From Rostrohypoxylon terebratum (Eukaryota; Ascomycota; Sordariomycetes; Xylariales; Hypoxylaceae), in contig MU385974.1 in assembly GCA_022497145.1 (NCBI GenBank), positions 1-64,000 of the forward strand: 64,000 nucleotides of DNA. The letters run 5' to 3'. The first letter of the stretch is position 1, and the number at the start of each line of letters is the position of its first letter. The notes under the pieces are model-generated. The model had not been told where the DNA came from. It searched no databases and saw only the letters and a list, made by a program, of their open reading frames with translations. Both the position numbers and the translations under genes were made by a program. This document shows positions 1 through 13,265 of this stretch, piece by piece.

Positions 1-3000
1 ATAAAGGAAAAAGGCGGTGTTTTTCAACGCGTTCGTGTCGCGATTTTGAAGTGGATCGCACCTGGTATGTGCGCATACTGGTATGTTGGCTTATAATCTA
101 TATACCCACCTAGGTAGATCAGTTAGGATATGTCACCCTTTCCTTGGTGTAAAGATCGAGTAGAATCATGTTTGATCTAAGTGATTTGTAGTCGTCAAAC
201 CTTGAATAAGTCGTACTGTTTTTACCTCTGAAATGGCTACACCAACCCATCCTACCTATATACCGGAGCTAAGTTAGAGCTATGGTAATTTGGCGCGAGA
301 ACCAAACATACATGCAAAGGCTCTCTCAATGTTTTTCGAGATTGATGCTACAGAACCATCTTTTGTGAGTGTAGACACAAGTACAGTAGGTAGGTATGTA
401 CTGCTTGAAATTTAAGCTAGTTCGGATACACCAGCGAAGCCTTGGCTCTCCTGCCATTGCCTAGGTATGAATCCTAATACATGAAGTCCTTCGTTGAATA
501 TATGTAGGTAGTCGACGTAGTTAGGCATGTGATGAAATATCTATGCCCGGTATAGAACTAAGGATCTCCCTGGCTGATTTATGTTTGCAGATTCCTATAA
601 GTACATCTCGTCTAATAAGACAGGCCATACAAGAATCAGTTCCTATTAAACTGAAGTATATACCGTTAGGTTTATCCATGGAGCCGCGAGACCACCTAGG
701 TTCTAGGTAGCATAGGAACCTATTCAATTATATTAAATTTTAAATGCTACAAGAGAAATGCGGACTTTCATATCTTCATCAAGAATGCTATCCGTATCAT
801 GGATAAGGGCCACCCTTTTAGAGGGTCGTCGTATATGATGGGGCTTAAGTCTTAAGTAACCCACACACTCCACAAATTTCTCGAAGAATCATAGAATAAG
901 ATCAATGCTATGAAACGGGATATCTTCAATCTTCCCCTCTGTCCACCTGTTCGTGGCGGGACATGATAATCTTAGACGTGAAGTAGATATGAACCACTCG
1001 AGTAACTATAATATCACTTCTGGGAACTCTATTCCAACTGAGGAGTGTTCTCTCCTGGTCATTTTCATGACCGGACCGAAGTTGACGATATTTGGGGCGT
1101 GTCTCAATGATACAGTTACGAGACTTTTACACGGCACTAGTTATCGTGTGAAGTATGAAGTATGAAGCCGTTTCGATCTAGATCCTGTCATTACTTTCCA
1201 ACATATAGATCCCATGAACTCCCAAGAAGTTGGCTGCGAAAGATTTAGTTGTCTATCGTGAGATCAAGGAGGATCGCTTGTAGCCAGATGTAGCTTACTT
1301 AACCGCCTCTGTAAAAAATGTTACGACTTCCTGACTATTCTCATTCCATAGGTAGTGATTTGTTATGAGCAATACTATATAAAATATGTAGAACAAAGAA
1401 GCTTGACGTCGTGTTGCCAGTACGGAGATACGGCTGCCTCGGATACAGGGGGTTGCTTCACGAAGAGCATCGCCACATCGTTGTCCGAAGTCGTTTACTA
1501 AGGTGGCTAGTTACTGAGGCTGATGAGATCCACAAACGTTCTCATGTTCCCCCTCTCTCCATCCCTTACTTAAGCCTTAAGGTAGCATGGCAACATGACG
1601 TAGGTACAAATTCGGACTTGCATTTAGCTTCACCTATCAGGAAGCTGATCGGAACGGGTCCGATCCAACTAGAAACTAGGCACGTGGGTAATACCATCTT
1701 GTTGGCGACATCGCATCTTTGTGCAATGTGATAGGTAGAACTCGGTCCGCTGGGCTTTTACGCCAGCTCCGGCCGGAGCAGCGCGGATCCCCATACACCT
1801 AGTTGGACTACCCACGCAACTAGAGAATTCCATACATGTACGATATGTACGCCGGCCATTTTGTTTAGACCGGGCCGAAGTGGCAAGCTGAGAAGAAGAA
1901 ATTGTCATGGGGTTGCGATGGTAGCTTCAGGGGCGCTTCTTCTGTCGATGTCTCATCAACGTGTAGTGGCTTCAGCTAAAGGAAAAGCCATCAAAGGGGC
2001 TTTACCCTATTTATCTCATTGGACGTAACATGGCGAGTTCGAAATCGCCGTTATGGATTCCTCGCAATTGCTCCTAATTGCCACCGAATTGGTGAATTAT
2101 AGTAAAACTCAAGCCCAAGCGCTTCGGACCCGACAGGTACCTTCTACCTTCTATCTCCGACCACCATTCGTGAAGTGAAGCTGAGTACCGTCATGCTGCT
2201 TTTCATCCCGAGATTGTTGAAAGAAGGTTATATCAAGCGATCTTGTCGAACATGAAAGAATGTGGGCTCTTTGGTTACTACATATTCATATTGCCCATTG
2301 TTACGGCGAGCAGGAGGTAAACGTGGTTTGTTAGGATATTCGGAAGGGGAAGCCGGGCGGCTAGCCACCCCATTGGAGAGGCCGTCAAAAGAACCATGGG
2401 TTTGAATCCGGCAAAAAGTAGCTCATGATATCAACGCGCATGCCGATGGCTACTACGTATACAAACAAACCACACTTCTCTTCGGGAAAAAAAAGAAGTT
2501 ATGAGAGGGTAAGGTTGTGACAGACGTACATAATATGGTTAAGCCCCTGGTTGATCTTCAGGGGAGAGAGATTAGTAAGATGCATAAGAGTGCAGAAAGA
2601 GGTAGGATTAGAGAACTCAAGATCAAGAATTTCGATCCTACAACGTACGTAGGCTACCCAAGCCTCAATGTCCTAAGACTTAAATACCAAGACCGAGGCC
2701 ATCTAGTCTGCATAGTCTGAATGACTGAATGGGTGTACGCAGCTGTCCATATTAATAAAAAAAAAAAGCAATATTAATTTTGTGAAGCCCAAAAAAAGGC
2801 ATTCATTCATGGATCTGTGCGGAGGTGGGAGAGATATTCATGATAATAATTCGCCAAGATTGAAGGCTTTCGTGAAAGATGTGAAAGATGGGAGAGAGAT
2901 GCGAGAGACGGGAGTGGCATAATGCTATGTAAGCATAAACCTTGGAATTATTTAATGCGGGTTTAGTGGAGGGGATCAAGATTAAAGAACCAATCAAATT

Positions 3001-3078
3001 CAATAAAAGGGACGGCAAGCGTGGGTGGAGGGGTGACGGGATAAGGTACCAAGATTTGTAAAAAGAGTTGGGCTAGTT

Positions 3079-3106
3079 TGGCAGTCTGGCAGTCTGGCAG
3101 TCTGGC
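3079..3106. repeat. Short tandem repeat, 8-base unit
   Basis: The unit TGGCAGTC occurs in a little over three direct copies. It lies in gene-free sequence. No function is evident. Confidence 0.8.
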
Positions 3107-3721
3107 TAGTGTAGTGTACATAGTACCTGGGAAGTCGCACACGAAAGCCACCAAGGCGGTGACAAACCTCGACCGCCCTCGGCTTCCCAAGTTTAGAGCG
3201 TCTTAGCCTCGAGTTCATTGGTCCCTCCATGTATTTAAACATAAACAAAACACTCTACCTGCATAGAAAGACCCGATATTCACATAGGTACATATTTGTG
3301 GTACTGCACCTTTAGCATCTTATGGATGTACGATGACGACGATATATATTATATGGATATCAAAGTGTTCGGCGATTGCTTTATGGTGATTATAAAATCC
3401 TTTGAGCTGGCACATGTAGGTGGCTTTCGACGATTCTCAATCTAGCGGACTACTGATTCGGTTCAAGGTTATTATTGTCTCACCTGCTGCACACTCCAAT
3501 TCCTTCGAGTCGTGTACCCTTGTGGCGCTGCGAAGGCTGTGGGACTGTTTCCCTTAAGGACCTTATATTTAATATATTCATATTTTGACTGGAATGTACG
3601 GGGATGTACATGAATACATTTGATGGGTATCATACTGAGGTACATTACATACATACGTACATCCCGCATAGCATCGAACATTGAATTACTTATGTCCGAA
3701 TAAGGACGAGACAAACGCTCA

Positions 3722-3749
3722 CATCAGAATCATCAGAATCATCAGAATC
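3722..3749. repeat. Short tandem repeat, 9-base unit
   Basis: The unit CATCAGAAT is repeated three times in direct orientation in gene-free sequence. No function is evident. Confidence 0.8.
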
Positions 3750-4858
3750 CAGCTAAGTGCGTAATATTGATGGATGATGTACATGCTATGTCATATCGAG
3801 TCCCGTCAAATTGTTTTCATAGGTATGCATCTGGGAATATAAATAAACTTACCGTCTATGTGTTCGTCGGGTTGCCCTATCACGGCGATCATGTAATAGA
3901 TGTAGTACGTTGTAGACATTCCAGCTCACGTTTTCAGTTTCCATTGATGTTACCTGTAAGCGGAAGTATAGCGAGAGTACCAAATTAGGCATAGTGGCAA
4001 ATTTTGGAAATTACAACGTTGATTTTCGAAATTCCTTACCAAATAATACCAAATAATTCGCCGTTAACGTAACTTAAGATTTCTTCAGGGCTGCCAAGCC
4101 GGCAAACCTCAATTCCAAAGCAACAACAGCAGAACAGCAGAAAGTGCAAGTACCTGAACTTTATCGACTTTAAACTACCAATTTCTGCCAGCGCAAAGTT
4201 TGAAGGTGCGTGCTCACTAGACCCTAGCAGCCCTAGCAATTCAACCGTGCTCAGCTACCAGTAGGCCTGTGACACGCCCACTACGAGTTTCAATGGACTA
4301 CTACGGTTTAGCGCGAAAGATTACATGATTACAATTGGAAATGCACAGTGGGCGAAGTGGGTGAGGAAGGGTACCTGAATACATCCAGTCTGCCAGTGCA
4401 CCCACGGACCACGGTGGCCCACATAACGGACTAGTACCAGTGCAGCAACTTTTTAAGTTTGTACCGAAGTAGACGGAGGGAAGAGACCCCTTCCACCTTC
4501 CACGACTTCAGAAGTGTGCCCCGCCATTTTCGGACGGCGCAAAAAATAACGAAGTAACCACTGACCACTGACAAGTCCAAACTTCACATTAATTTTTTAC
4601 ACACCACAATTGGGTGCAGCGCTTTAAGCTGAACCATCATCATCACAAACCGCATTTCTACCGACGACTTGGCCTTAAGCTTTTTTTTCCCTCTTTATTT
4701 ACACTCGTCGGTTTTTGACCCCGTCGAAACGGGTAACCTTGTACCGAATCCTAACCGAACTTCGCAACGTCATTATTGTTCCATCTTCCATCTACCAGCC
4801 GGTCGACTGTTAACAAATTATTCACAGCAGACCAGCATTCAAAGCTGAGAAATCCATC

Positions 4859-7800
4859 ATGAATGCCGAGGCCGTTAGGGCTCGCATCGTTGCCACCCTC
4901 TCCCCCGACGCCAATGTGCGAAGAGCCGCAGAGCTCGAACTCAAGGCGGTAAGTTCACTTTGTTTGCTTTATCACAATGCTATGTTCATTCATGTTGGAT
5001 GTCATGTCATGTTTTGTTTTGTTTTGTTTTGTCATGCCATGCCATGCTACCTTTTGCCATACCATGCCCTACCGCGTGTTAGGCTACGCAATGCGATGCG
5101 ATGCGCCCTACTCGTCTCCCACATTCTGTGTTCAACGCGTCTATCATTAAGCACAAGTACTGACAAAAACTTGGTTTGGATAATAGGCCGAGGGACATGC
5201 TGGCTTTACCGATGTCCTGCTCGACGTTTTGACTGCCGAGCCTGAGGATTCTGTCCGACTCTCTAGTATGCTAATATCAATATCCCACATCTTGACCACA
5301 TATCCTCCCCGCTGACACTCTTAACTCTCTAGCTGTCATCTATCTCAAGAATCGGACAAATCGAGGCTGGTCAAGAAGCGACCATTATCCTGACGAGACG
5401 CTCATAGAAGAAGATGAAAAACAGCGCTTTCGCGACCGCATCCTACCCATCCTTGCTGCCTCTCGTGGCCCTGTCCGCCAACAGCTTCTACAACTGATTC
5501 AGCGCATCTTACACTTCGACTTCCCGGGAAAATGGCCTACCTTTATGGATGTCACCTTGCAATTGTTGCACGCAAATGATGCTCCGTCTGTTCTTGCTGG
5601 TTTACAGTGCTTGCTAGTCACTTGTCGCGCCTACAGATTCAAGGGACCTCTGGACAATAGCCGATCGGAGTTCGACAAGATTGTGGAGGCTAGCTTTCCT
5701 AGACTCCAACAAGTTTGCAACGAATTGGTCAACCAGGAGAGTGATGAGGCTGGCGAAATGCTGCACATCGCCCTTAAAGCTTACAAACATGCAACTTGGG
5801 TACGTGCACCGCCCAATCAAAATCCATCCTACTCCATCTCTAATACCTACCTTCTAGCTTGAACTTTCTAGCTACCTAAAACAACACGCCGTTAATATCG
5901 GATGGTGTACCATCTTTCTTAACACCGTGTCGAAAACAATACCGGCGTCGGCTATGCTCGAAGATATCGACGAGCGGGAGCGCCATCACTGGTGGAAAGC
6001 CAAGAAATGGGCCTACTTCAACCTCAACAGACTTTGGATCAGGTTGGTTCCATGCGTAGATTTCCGGCCTAGTTCTAAGAGATCGCTAACAAATATATGT
6101 TAGACACGGTAACCCTGCAGCGGTCACGCCCAAAAACGACGAGTCAACTAGGTTCTCTAAGGACTTTGAGACCACCATCGCGCCTGAGATACTCAAGCAC
6201 TACCTTCAAGAGATAGAGAAGTGGGTTTCTAAGACGGCTTGGCTCAGCAAACCGTGCTTATCCTACACTCTCGTTTTCCTCGACGAATGTTGCCGACCAA
6301 AGTCCATGTGGAACTTGATGCAGCCTCATCTGACAAATCTTGTCACTCACCTAGTTTTTCCCGTCATGTGTCTAAGCGAGGAGGACGTGGAAAAATTTGA
6401 GGACGAGCCTGAAGAATATCTTCATCGAAAGTTGAATTTCTATGAAGAAGTATCGGCTCCTGACGTTGCCGCGACCAACTTCCTTGTCACTTTAACCAAG
6501 TCTCGAAGAAAGCAAACGTTTGATATCTTACAATTCGTTAATGGAGTCGTCAACGAATACGAACAGGCGCCCGACGACAAGAAGAACCACATTGCAAAGG
6601 AGGGTGCGCTGAGGATGATTGGCACATTAGCTCCCGTTCTCCTGGGCAAAAAGAGTCCGGTTGCTGACCAGATCGAGTATTTCCTTGTCCGATACGTCTT
6701 CCCTGACTTCAAGAGTCCTCTAGGTTATCTCCGAGCGCGAGCATGCGATACCATCGAGAAATTCGAGCAACTCAACTTCAAGCATGAGAATAACCTGCTC
6801 ATCATTTACAGGCACATTCTAGACTGTATGGCTGATAGTGATCTGCCCGTCAGAGTAACGGCAGCGCTGGCATTACAGCCCTTAATTCGACATGACCCTA
6901 TCCGTGCTAACATGCAACAAAGCATCCCCACCATCATGCAACAATTATTGAAGTTAGCTAACGAGTGCGATATCGATGCGCTCGCTAACGTCATGGAGGA
7001 TTTCGTCGAGGTGTTCGCTGCCGAACTCACACCATTCGCCGTAGCTCTTAGTGAGCAGCTTCGCGACACTTATCTTCGCATCATTAGGGAGTTGCTTGAA
7101 AAGAACGACGCTCGCAATAGTAACGATGATGACTACGGCGACTACCTCGACGACAAGAGTATAACAGCCTTGGGCGTCCTGCAGACTATTGGGACTCTTA
7201 TTTTGACCCTAGAGAGTACGCCTGATGTGTTATTGCACATCGAAGCCGTTCTAATGCCTGTCATTTCTGTCACTTTGGAGAACAAGCTATATGGTGAGTA
7301 CCGCGATTTTATCGGCATAAATCCCAGTCAGCTGACACGTGAATTCAGATCTCTACAATGAAGTTTTCGAGATCATTGATAGCTGCACATTTGCTGCTAA
7401 GCATATCTCGCCTACTATGTGGCAAGCCTTCGAGCTCATTCACGCTACATTTAAATCCGGCGCCGAGTTGTACTTAGAAGATATGCTTCCCGCCTTAGAC
7501 AATTTTGTGCAGTATGGTGCCAGCCAGCTGGTTCAGAAGCCGGAATATGTCCAAGCCTTATATGGGATGGTTCAAGATATGTTCCAAGATCAGAAGGTTG
7601 GCGGAGTCGACCGAATCTGCGCCTGCAAACTAGCGGAAGCCATGATGCTAAGCCTCCGCGGCCATATCGATCAATCTGTCACTGGATTCATCACCATGGC
7701 CATGATGGTGCTTAGCGGAAATGATGTGAAGGTAAAATCGTACAAGATTCACCTTATGGAGATGGTTATAAACGCTATCTACTACAACCCAATGCTGACT

Positions 7801-8590
7801 CTAGCCGTCCTCGAAAGTAAGGGGTGGACAAATAAATTTTTCAGCCTTTGGTTCATGAACATGGACTATTTCAGCCGGGTCCACGACAAGAAGCTTTGCA
7901 TCGTGGCTATTGTCTCTCTGCTCAGTCTTAACGCCGACCAGATCCCGGCCAGCGTGAGCACCGGCTGGCCAAGGCTTTTGCAAGGGATTACGGGACTCTT
8001 CAAGACATTGCCTAATGCCATGAGGAATCGCGAGGAAGCTTTGAAAGAAGACTTCCAATACGATTCGAACAATTACGACTACGATGACGACGACGAGTGG
8101 GCTGACGAAGATACAAATTGGAATGCCGAAGAAGGCGCAGAGGGCGAACCAAGCGATGCTCGGGATGAGAGTACAGCATATCTCGAGTTCCTCAACGAGG
8201 AAGCCGCCAAGTTTAGCCAGATCGAAAATCAGTATAAGGACCAGGGAGACGAGTCTGAAGACGACCTCGGTGAAGACAGCGTCTTGCTCGAGTCGCCCCT
8301 CGACAAGATTGAACCTTACCAGCTTTTCCGGACCGTCTTGATGAGTAAGCCATGAAATTCCCGCCATACCTCAATCACTATTACTAATCATTTACCGCGT
8401 AGAAATGCAACAAGAAAATCCACAACTTTATTCAAGTCTCACGTCAAACCTCTCTGCCGACGAGCAAGGCGTTATTCAAACTGCTATCCACCAAGCAGAG
8501 GCAAATGCCCAAGCTGCCCTACAATTGGCGGCTCAGGCGGCGCAAAACCCCCAAGGGGTTCCCGGGGCTCCTAACGGCGGTGCCATATAG
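4859..8590 (+). CDS. Importin-beta family karyopherin (importin-7/8, yeast Nmd5/Sxm1 type)
   Basis: This is a nuclear transport receptor that should bind Ran-GTP and carry proteins through nuclear pores. Seven exons give 1064 residues: 4859-4948, 5187-5265, 5333-5799, 5858-6042, 6104-7293, 7349-8344 and 8403-8590. All junctions are GT-AG and keep frame. The N terminus carries the importin-beta N-terminal pattern, including VIYLKNRTNRGW at about residues 56-67, an alpha-helical HEAT-type body, and a C-terminal acidic tract (DYDDDDEWADEDTNW) typical of importin 7/8. The length matches yeast Nmd5 and Sxm1 (about 1000-1050). The start codon is the first ATG before the conserved N-terminal helix. 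I cannot separate Nmd5 from Sxm1 orthology by eye. Neighbours suggest no special context. Confidence 0.93.
5011..5031. repeat. (GTTTT)n repeat in importin intron 1
   Basis: Four pentamer copies of GTTTT sit inside the first intron of the importin gene and are followed by several CATGC repeats. This is simple-sequence expansion inside an intron that, at 238 bases, is longer than the other introns of the gene. Confidence 0.75.
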
Positions 8591-9980
8591 AATTAGCTCT
8601 GCCGGAAACACCGGGAAATGCTAAGGTAGCTATGGAACGCACTATAAAGATTACCCAGGGCTCTCGGTACTACAACCTTGGTGCCGAAGACACAGTGTCA
8701 GCTCTTTCGCAATCGTCTTGCCGAGTAGGCAATAGCAATTATGATGGGTAGTTGTCGATAATTGCGGACCTGGTAATACCAAAAACTGTTTCTACGATGG
8801 GCGGCATGTTTGGGTATGTCAGGTGTAATAGGAGTCGGTCCCCATACCGTCATTTGGCAGATGGGAGGGTGAAGGCGAAGGCGAAGGGATTGTCGCTAGG
8901 TAGGTAGGTCGCAGCACCCAACGCATACGTCGCGGAGGAAAAGAAAGGAAAAGGAAATTTGGGGAGGATATATCCGGAGGTCGACGGCGGGCCGAGGATG
9001 GATCGAAACAGAGATGCGATCATATCCCAGAACCATCAAAAAGATTTTAGATCGTGCAAACACACCCACACCCATACAATATCCCCCATTCCCACAATCA
9101 CCCCCCATTCCCACAATCACCCCCCATTCCCCCCTTCACCCAGACAGACACCCCAAATTTGATAGCATCGTGTTATTTCTATGTTTCCGCTGATTTGCCG
9201 TCATGAGTGATTGGGTATGTGAGTTAGGTTAAACAAATTCTGCCACCTACGAGGACTCGGGGCTACAAGATGCCTTTCAAGCGGTGATTTTACAACGGAA
9301 CCAATCCTGTCTCGTCTAGAATCGTACATTCCTTCAGTCGATTATTATACCTAAGAAGGTATTCCGCGACAAGTCATCCAAGATTTCAACGTCACTCGAA
9401 AGATGACTTACCAGTTAGAAACGCGCATCACGTGATCACTTCATTCCCCTTATTTTTCTTGGTGAGTTGTCACCTCTCCTATTGAACCGAGATGATGGGA
9501 TTTCGAAGAAAAGGGAATAATGATCTGTGCTTATCTCTTGTTGTGTTCATTGATTGGCGTCAAATTGGTCTATCACCTCAATCTACCACGATCCTCACTC
9601 ACTATGTAAGCGAGATAGAGCGTGCCACAGATTTCCGAAATGTATACCTACCTACCTAGCCAGCAAGAGTTCCCTTGCTAACGTCACATGCAACAGGTAT
9701 AGGGTTGGTGGGAGGCATCGGAACCGGCCTAAACAAATGGCATGCCCTGACACAAGCCCTAACAGCCCAAAAGGGAAAGTACAGTAGTTTACTCCGTATT
9801 GTGGAGTACATTTTTCTTCCCGAGCTGGTTTTTTTCTTTTCGCTGAGTTGAGGAGTGATGAGTATCTGCATGACGACCCAATTCGCGGCCTTACTCTCTG
9901 CGTGTGTTCGTTCGTCTTAGGAAAAGGAAAAAGGGAGAAAGAACCTTGAATAAGAGTAAAAGAATAAAAAGAAAAAGTAA
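8591..9980. other. Intergenic region, importin to tRNA-Gly
   Basis: It contains the 3' flank of the importin gene and a C-rich tandem repeat at 9083-9132. There are several short open frames without coding character. No further gene is visible. Confidence 0.5.
9083..9132. repeat. C-rich tandem repeat, about 19-base unit
   Basis: A unit of the form CCCCCCATTCCCACAATCA occurs twice in full and is followed by a third partial copy. It lies downstream of the importin gene in non-coding sequence. Confidence 0.8.
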
Positions 9981-10051
9981 TGCATCAGCCGCGAATCGAA
10001 CGCGGGGCCCATCGATGGCAACGATGGATTTTACCACTAAACCACTGATGC
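9981..10051 (-). tRNA. tRNA-Gly (anticodon GCC)
   Basis: The minus strand folds as a 71-base tRNA without an intron. The acceptor arm pairs GCATCAG with CTGATGC, and a discriminator A follows. The D arm carries TGGTTTAGTGGTA (A box), the anticodon stem CATCG/CGATG encloses the loop TTGCCAT, giving anticodon GCC, and the T arm contains GTTCGATTC (B box). CCA is not encoded, as usual for nuclear genes. It delivers glycine to GGC and GGU codons. Confidence 0.95.
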
Positions 10052-11183
10052 CTCAACCTGGATGGAATTGATTGGTGATTGCGGGAATTAGTTGTTCCGC
10101 TTATGAATTAGAGTTGCTTATTGCAAGTCATATTGATGGATTGATGGCTAGAGCCTAGAGGTGAGTTGGTTTGCTTCGTGTGGCTCCACTAGACGAAGGT
10201 TGGTCTAGCCTGGACTCTGGATGGAGTTGAGGTGGAATATTGAAGCAGCCACTGTCACGATTACACTGCAGGTGGGGGTTTTGGTTGGATGCCATGTCTG
10301 ACATTTGTGCAGCGCCTTATTCGAAGTGAGTAGAATTTCGGCTTTGATGTTTTATCAGAATTTTCTTTCAGATCTAGGACCCGGACTGCCGGAGTAATGG
10401 GAGAGGCATTGTTCGGTGTTGGCTAAAGGCTAGAGGCTAGAGTGAGTGGCTGGCTAAGACATGCATAAGACAGTAAAGTAAACCTTGGAAGTCCGTTTCC
10501 AATATATGGCCAGTTACCACAAAGTACTACATGTAGGTCTATTTGATTTTGGTATGCTGCCAATTGTTGCTGAATGTAGACAAGGATCTCGTCTCAACCT
10601 TCGTTTCTTTGTGGGAAACGACGGCTCATATTGATTAACTACTTGCCTACAGTGCCACACGGTGCGTCAAGGGTCCACGTCATGCATTACAACGCTCTCT
10701 CCGTTTGTGAATACATACCTTGTCACTTCCAACAGCGGCAAAATCGGCTCAAAGAAAGTTACGTACTAACCCCCGCATTCAAACGCAGATTTAGCGCAGC
10801 TGCCAAAGGCGGGTAGCGGCACTGTATGTACGTAGATACGAAATTCCTTGGGTAGAAAATGCAGGTGCGTTGCCATTATGGCACCATCCTGCCATCCTGC
10901 AGCTGATCAGGTCCTTCCCAGTTGCCTAGGTCGAAATGTTACGTAACGCATGGTTCTGTACCTAGGTAACATCAGATCGTGCTTTCGCCATAGGATCCTA
11001 TTCCTCAGGTGACGAGAGACGAGACTAGGCGGGCCCTTACATATGTCGAGCGTCTGTCGTCAATCGGAATTACTCCAATTCTTTGTTCTGCACCCTTCAC
11101 GACAACAGACCCGAGGAATTGTCACCAACATTGCGAACACATCTCTCATCATCAACAAGAGGTCATCAAGCATTGAAGGAGAC
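10052..11183. other. Intergenic region upstream of GPI-anchored protein gene
   Basis: Nothing coding is supported. A CCTAGGTA palindrome-type word occurs near 10958. The 3' part should hold the promoter and leader of the cell-wall protein gene at 11184. Confidence 0.45.
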
Positions 11184-11708
11184 ATGATGAAGTCGGCTTT
11201 GGCATTGGCAATAACGCTGGGTGCAGCTGTTATAGAGGTTGGGACTGTCGCAGCTACTTACACTATATCGAATAATAGACTAACCTGAAACCAGAGCGCA
11301 AACGCTGATACCAGCTCCCTTTCTCTCACATCGAACGATGGTCCGTCTTTCAGCTCGACTACCGTGTATTCTGCGACTGTGATCTCGGGAAGCACCTCAT
11401 ATATAGTATCAGGTGCAGGTAACACAACGTCGTCGTTGTCGTCGTCGCCTTCATCTTCGTCAGGCACTGAATCTACTTCATACTCAGCGCCGACAGTCTC
11501 GACCACCCCTTTCGCAAACGCTACAACGACTGCGACTGCAACGCAGACCGTTGGCGGCATCACATCTTCTCCAACAATTAGCGGCTCTCTGACCGAAACA
11601 GCAAGTGCATCAGCGACGTCAAGTCCGACATCTAATGCTGCCGGATCACATCTCACTATTGGAGTTGCTGTTATGGCTGGTATACTTGGCGTTCTAGCTG
11701 CATTGTGA
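11184..11708 (+). CDS. GPI-anchored Ser/Thr-rich cell-surface protein
   Basis: Two exons, 11184-11237 and 11295-11708, give 155 residues. The 57-base intron is needed because the first frame stops at 11286; it starts with a weak donor GTTGGG and ends after GACTAAC...CCAG. Joining the exons yields a signal peptide whose cleavage fits best after residue 22 (SANA before D). The mature chain is very rich in Ser, Thr and Ala, including a run of Ser-Ser-Ser and many potential O-glycosylation sites. The C terminus carries a small-residue GPI attachment region (NAAG) followed by a hydrophobic tail ending ILGVLAAL. An in-frame ATG at 11043 exists, but the signal peptide argues for 11184. The architecture is typical of fungal wall mannoproteins; no specific family is recognised. 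Confidence 0.72.
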
Positions 11709-12356
11709 GCTACCTGGAAGGAAAAACATGACCATGGCCTAGAATGGTGCTGCACGGAGTTCCAGGTGCAAGAAATCTTGTTACATTTGCCCGGAGTTAC
11801 TTGGCTGCTGAATATCTCATGGACCGGAGCCTTTTTGGAGCAAGACCTGGATATTGTTATCTGACCTAGATTGGGCAACTTGTTATGAGAAGATGTGTAT
11901 TGCGTACGGGCGAAACTATGATTCCTGTTGGCCCTAATAGGATGTTGCATTATGGACTTTAGGGTTTGGATGTAATCCTATACCTAGTAATCGTAATAAA
12001 GAAAAAATGTCATATTACCTAACATGATTTTTGATATTCAGAAAGAATTTTGTGAAGCATGTCTGACAAGTGGACGGTGACTCTTGGCGAACAGTGAAAG
12101 ATCGAAATTACACGCACAGCCACATCTAATAGTGTTTAGTCATCTGTTTGGCTGGCGCAACTCGGTACGATACAATACAAAGTTCCCCACATAAGCTTCT
12201 ATCCATGATTCCATGCAGCTGCCATTGTTCACATTTCTAACTTTTGTCGCTCTTGATTCCTCCCAATTCTATCGTCATACTTTTTCATAGCTTGCTGAAT
12301 TTCTCATTCAAAGGTAAAATCCATCTTCACATATACAAATTTCTCCGAGAAACAAG
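11709..12356. other. Intergenic region, wall protein to MED31
   Basis: It holds the 3' flank of the wall-protein gene and the promoter and leader of MED31. No other gene is visible. Confidence 0.45.
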
Positions 12357-12816
12357 ATGGATATCAAAATGGAAGACTCTCCTCCAGCTATTCCAGCTGA
12401 CGACGAGCCCAAGTATGGTGGATTCAGTCGCTTCGAGATTGAGCTTGAGGTACGTCTTAACTCCCATCCCAAGTTGCTCTGCTCACCTTTCAATGTATTC
12501 TACATAATCTGCGGCAAAATAGCTCACCAATTTCTCATTGTAGTTCGTCCAAGCCCTCGCGAACCCGTCCTACCTCAACCACCTTGCGTCGCAAAAGCTG
12601 CTTAACGAGCCCGCTTTTGTCGCATACCTGTCTTACCTACGCTACTGGTCGCGCCCGCCCTACATCAAGTACCTGAACTACCCGGGCCCTACCTTGAAGC
12701 ACCTGGAACTGCTACAGCAAGAGCGCTTCCGCCAGGACATCATCAGTCCCGAGCTCGAGCAGGCTTTGATTATCGAGGGGACGAAGGCGTCTGTGGATTG
12801 GCACAAGGGTGAATAG
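12357..12816 (+). CDS. MED31: Mediator complex subunit 31 (Soh1)
   Basis: MED31 is a small subunit of the middle module of Mediator, which links transcription factors to RNA polymerase II. Exons 12357-12449 and 12544-12816 encode 121 residues. The intron starts GTACGT and ends TTGTAG, and it falls exactly before the conserved block FVQALANPSYLNHLA. Further conserved features are LSYLRYW, PPYIKYLNYP and LKHLELLQ, which follow the MED31 helical repeat of aromatic and leucine residues. The length fits the family (about 100-130 residues). The gene is convergent with RPC11 on the other strand, with 449 bases between stop codons. Confidence 0.95.
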
Positions 12817-13265
12817 GAATCTCGAGGTGCTGTTCCCCAGACGTTGTCCATACGGGCCAAGCAAACCAAACAGAATAGTCCTATGTCCTCAGAAACGGCT
12901 GGAAGAAGCCCCTAGTCCGATGGATGATCTGGTGTCATCACTTGCGCGACAGATTCGGAGATAGGGTGAATGCTCCACTCCACGTCTTGAGAGATGTTTA
13001 CTAGGCTAGGATTCAGATGGGACTGACAAAGTATAGTCCCGCATATCCACATAAGACGATGAATACGAGCACATGAATCGGTCTTGGTTAATTTGAATGC
13101 ATGAAAGGAATTTGGGTGTCATCATTATTGAGAAGTTGGCTTCATTGGGACGCCATATGAACACTAAAGACGAAGACTTCACAATTATATCACAACGCTA
13201 GCAAAACTCCCCCAAAACGCCATATGATGGAATAGACATTCATGTTCACCTCCTCGATACCACGT
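12817..13265. other. Convergent 3' region between MED31 and RPC11
   Basis: It should contain both terminators and 3' UTRs. I see no gene here. Confidence 0.5.

Larger units (their letters stand above)
1..4858. other. Gene-free left flank
   Basis: No open reading frame here shows family motifs or extends across plausible splice sites; the longest is about 106 codons and looks random. The stretch is rich in TAGGTA/TACCTA-like words. It holds two short tandem repeats (near 3079 and 3722) and, close to the downstream importin gene, a pyrimidine-rich tract around 4680-4700 that may belong to its promoter. I see no transposase, reverse transcriptase or RNA gene. Confidence 0.5.

Noticed and set aside
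1411..1731. 106-codon plus-strand frame
   Set aside because: No start context, splice support or family motif; composition looks random.
7801..8367. 188-codon minus-strand frame
   Set aside because: It is antisense to the acidic C-terminal coding exon of the importin gene and has no family motif.
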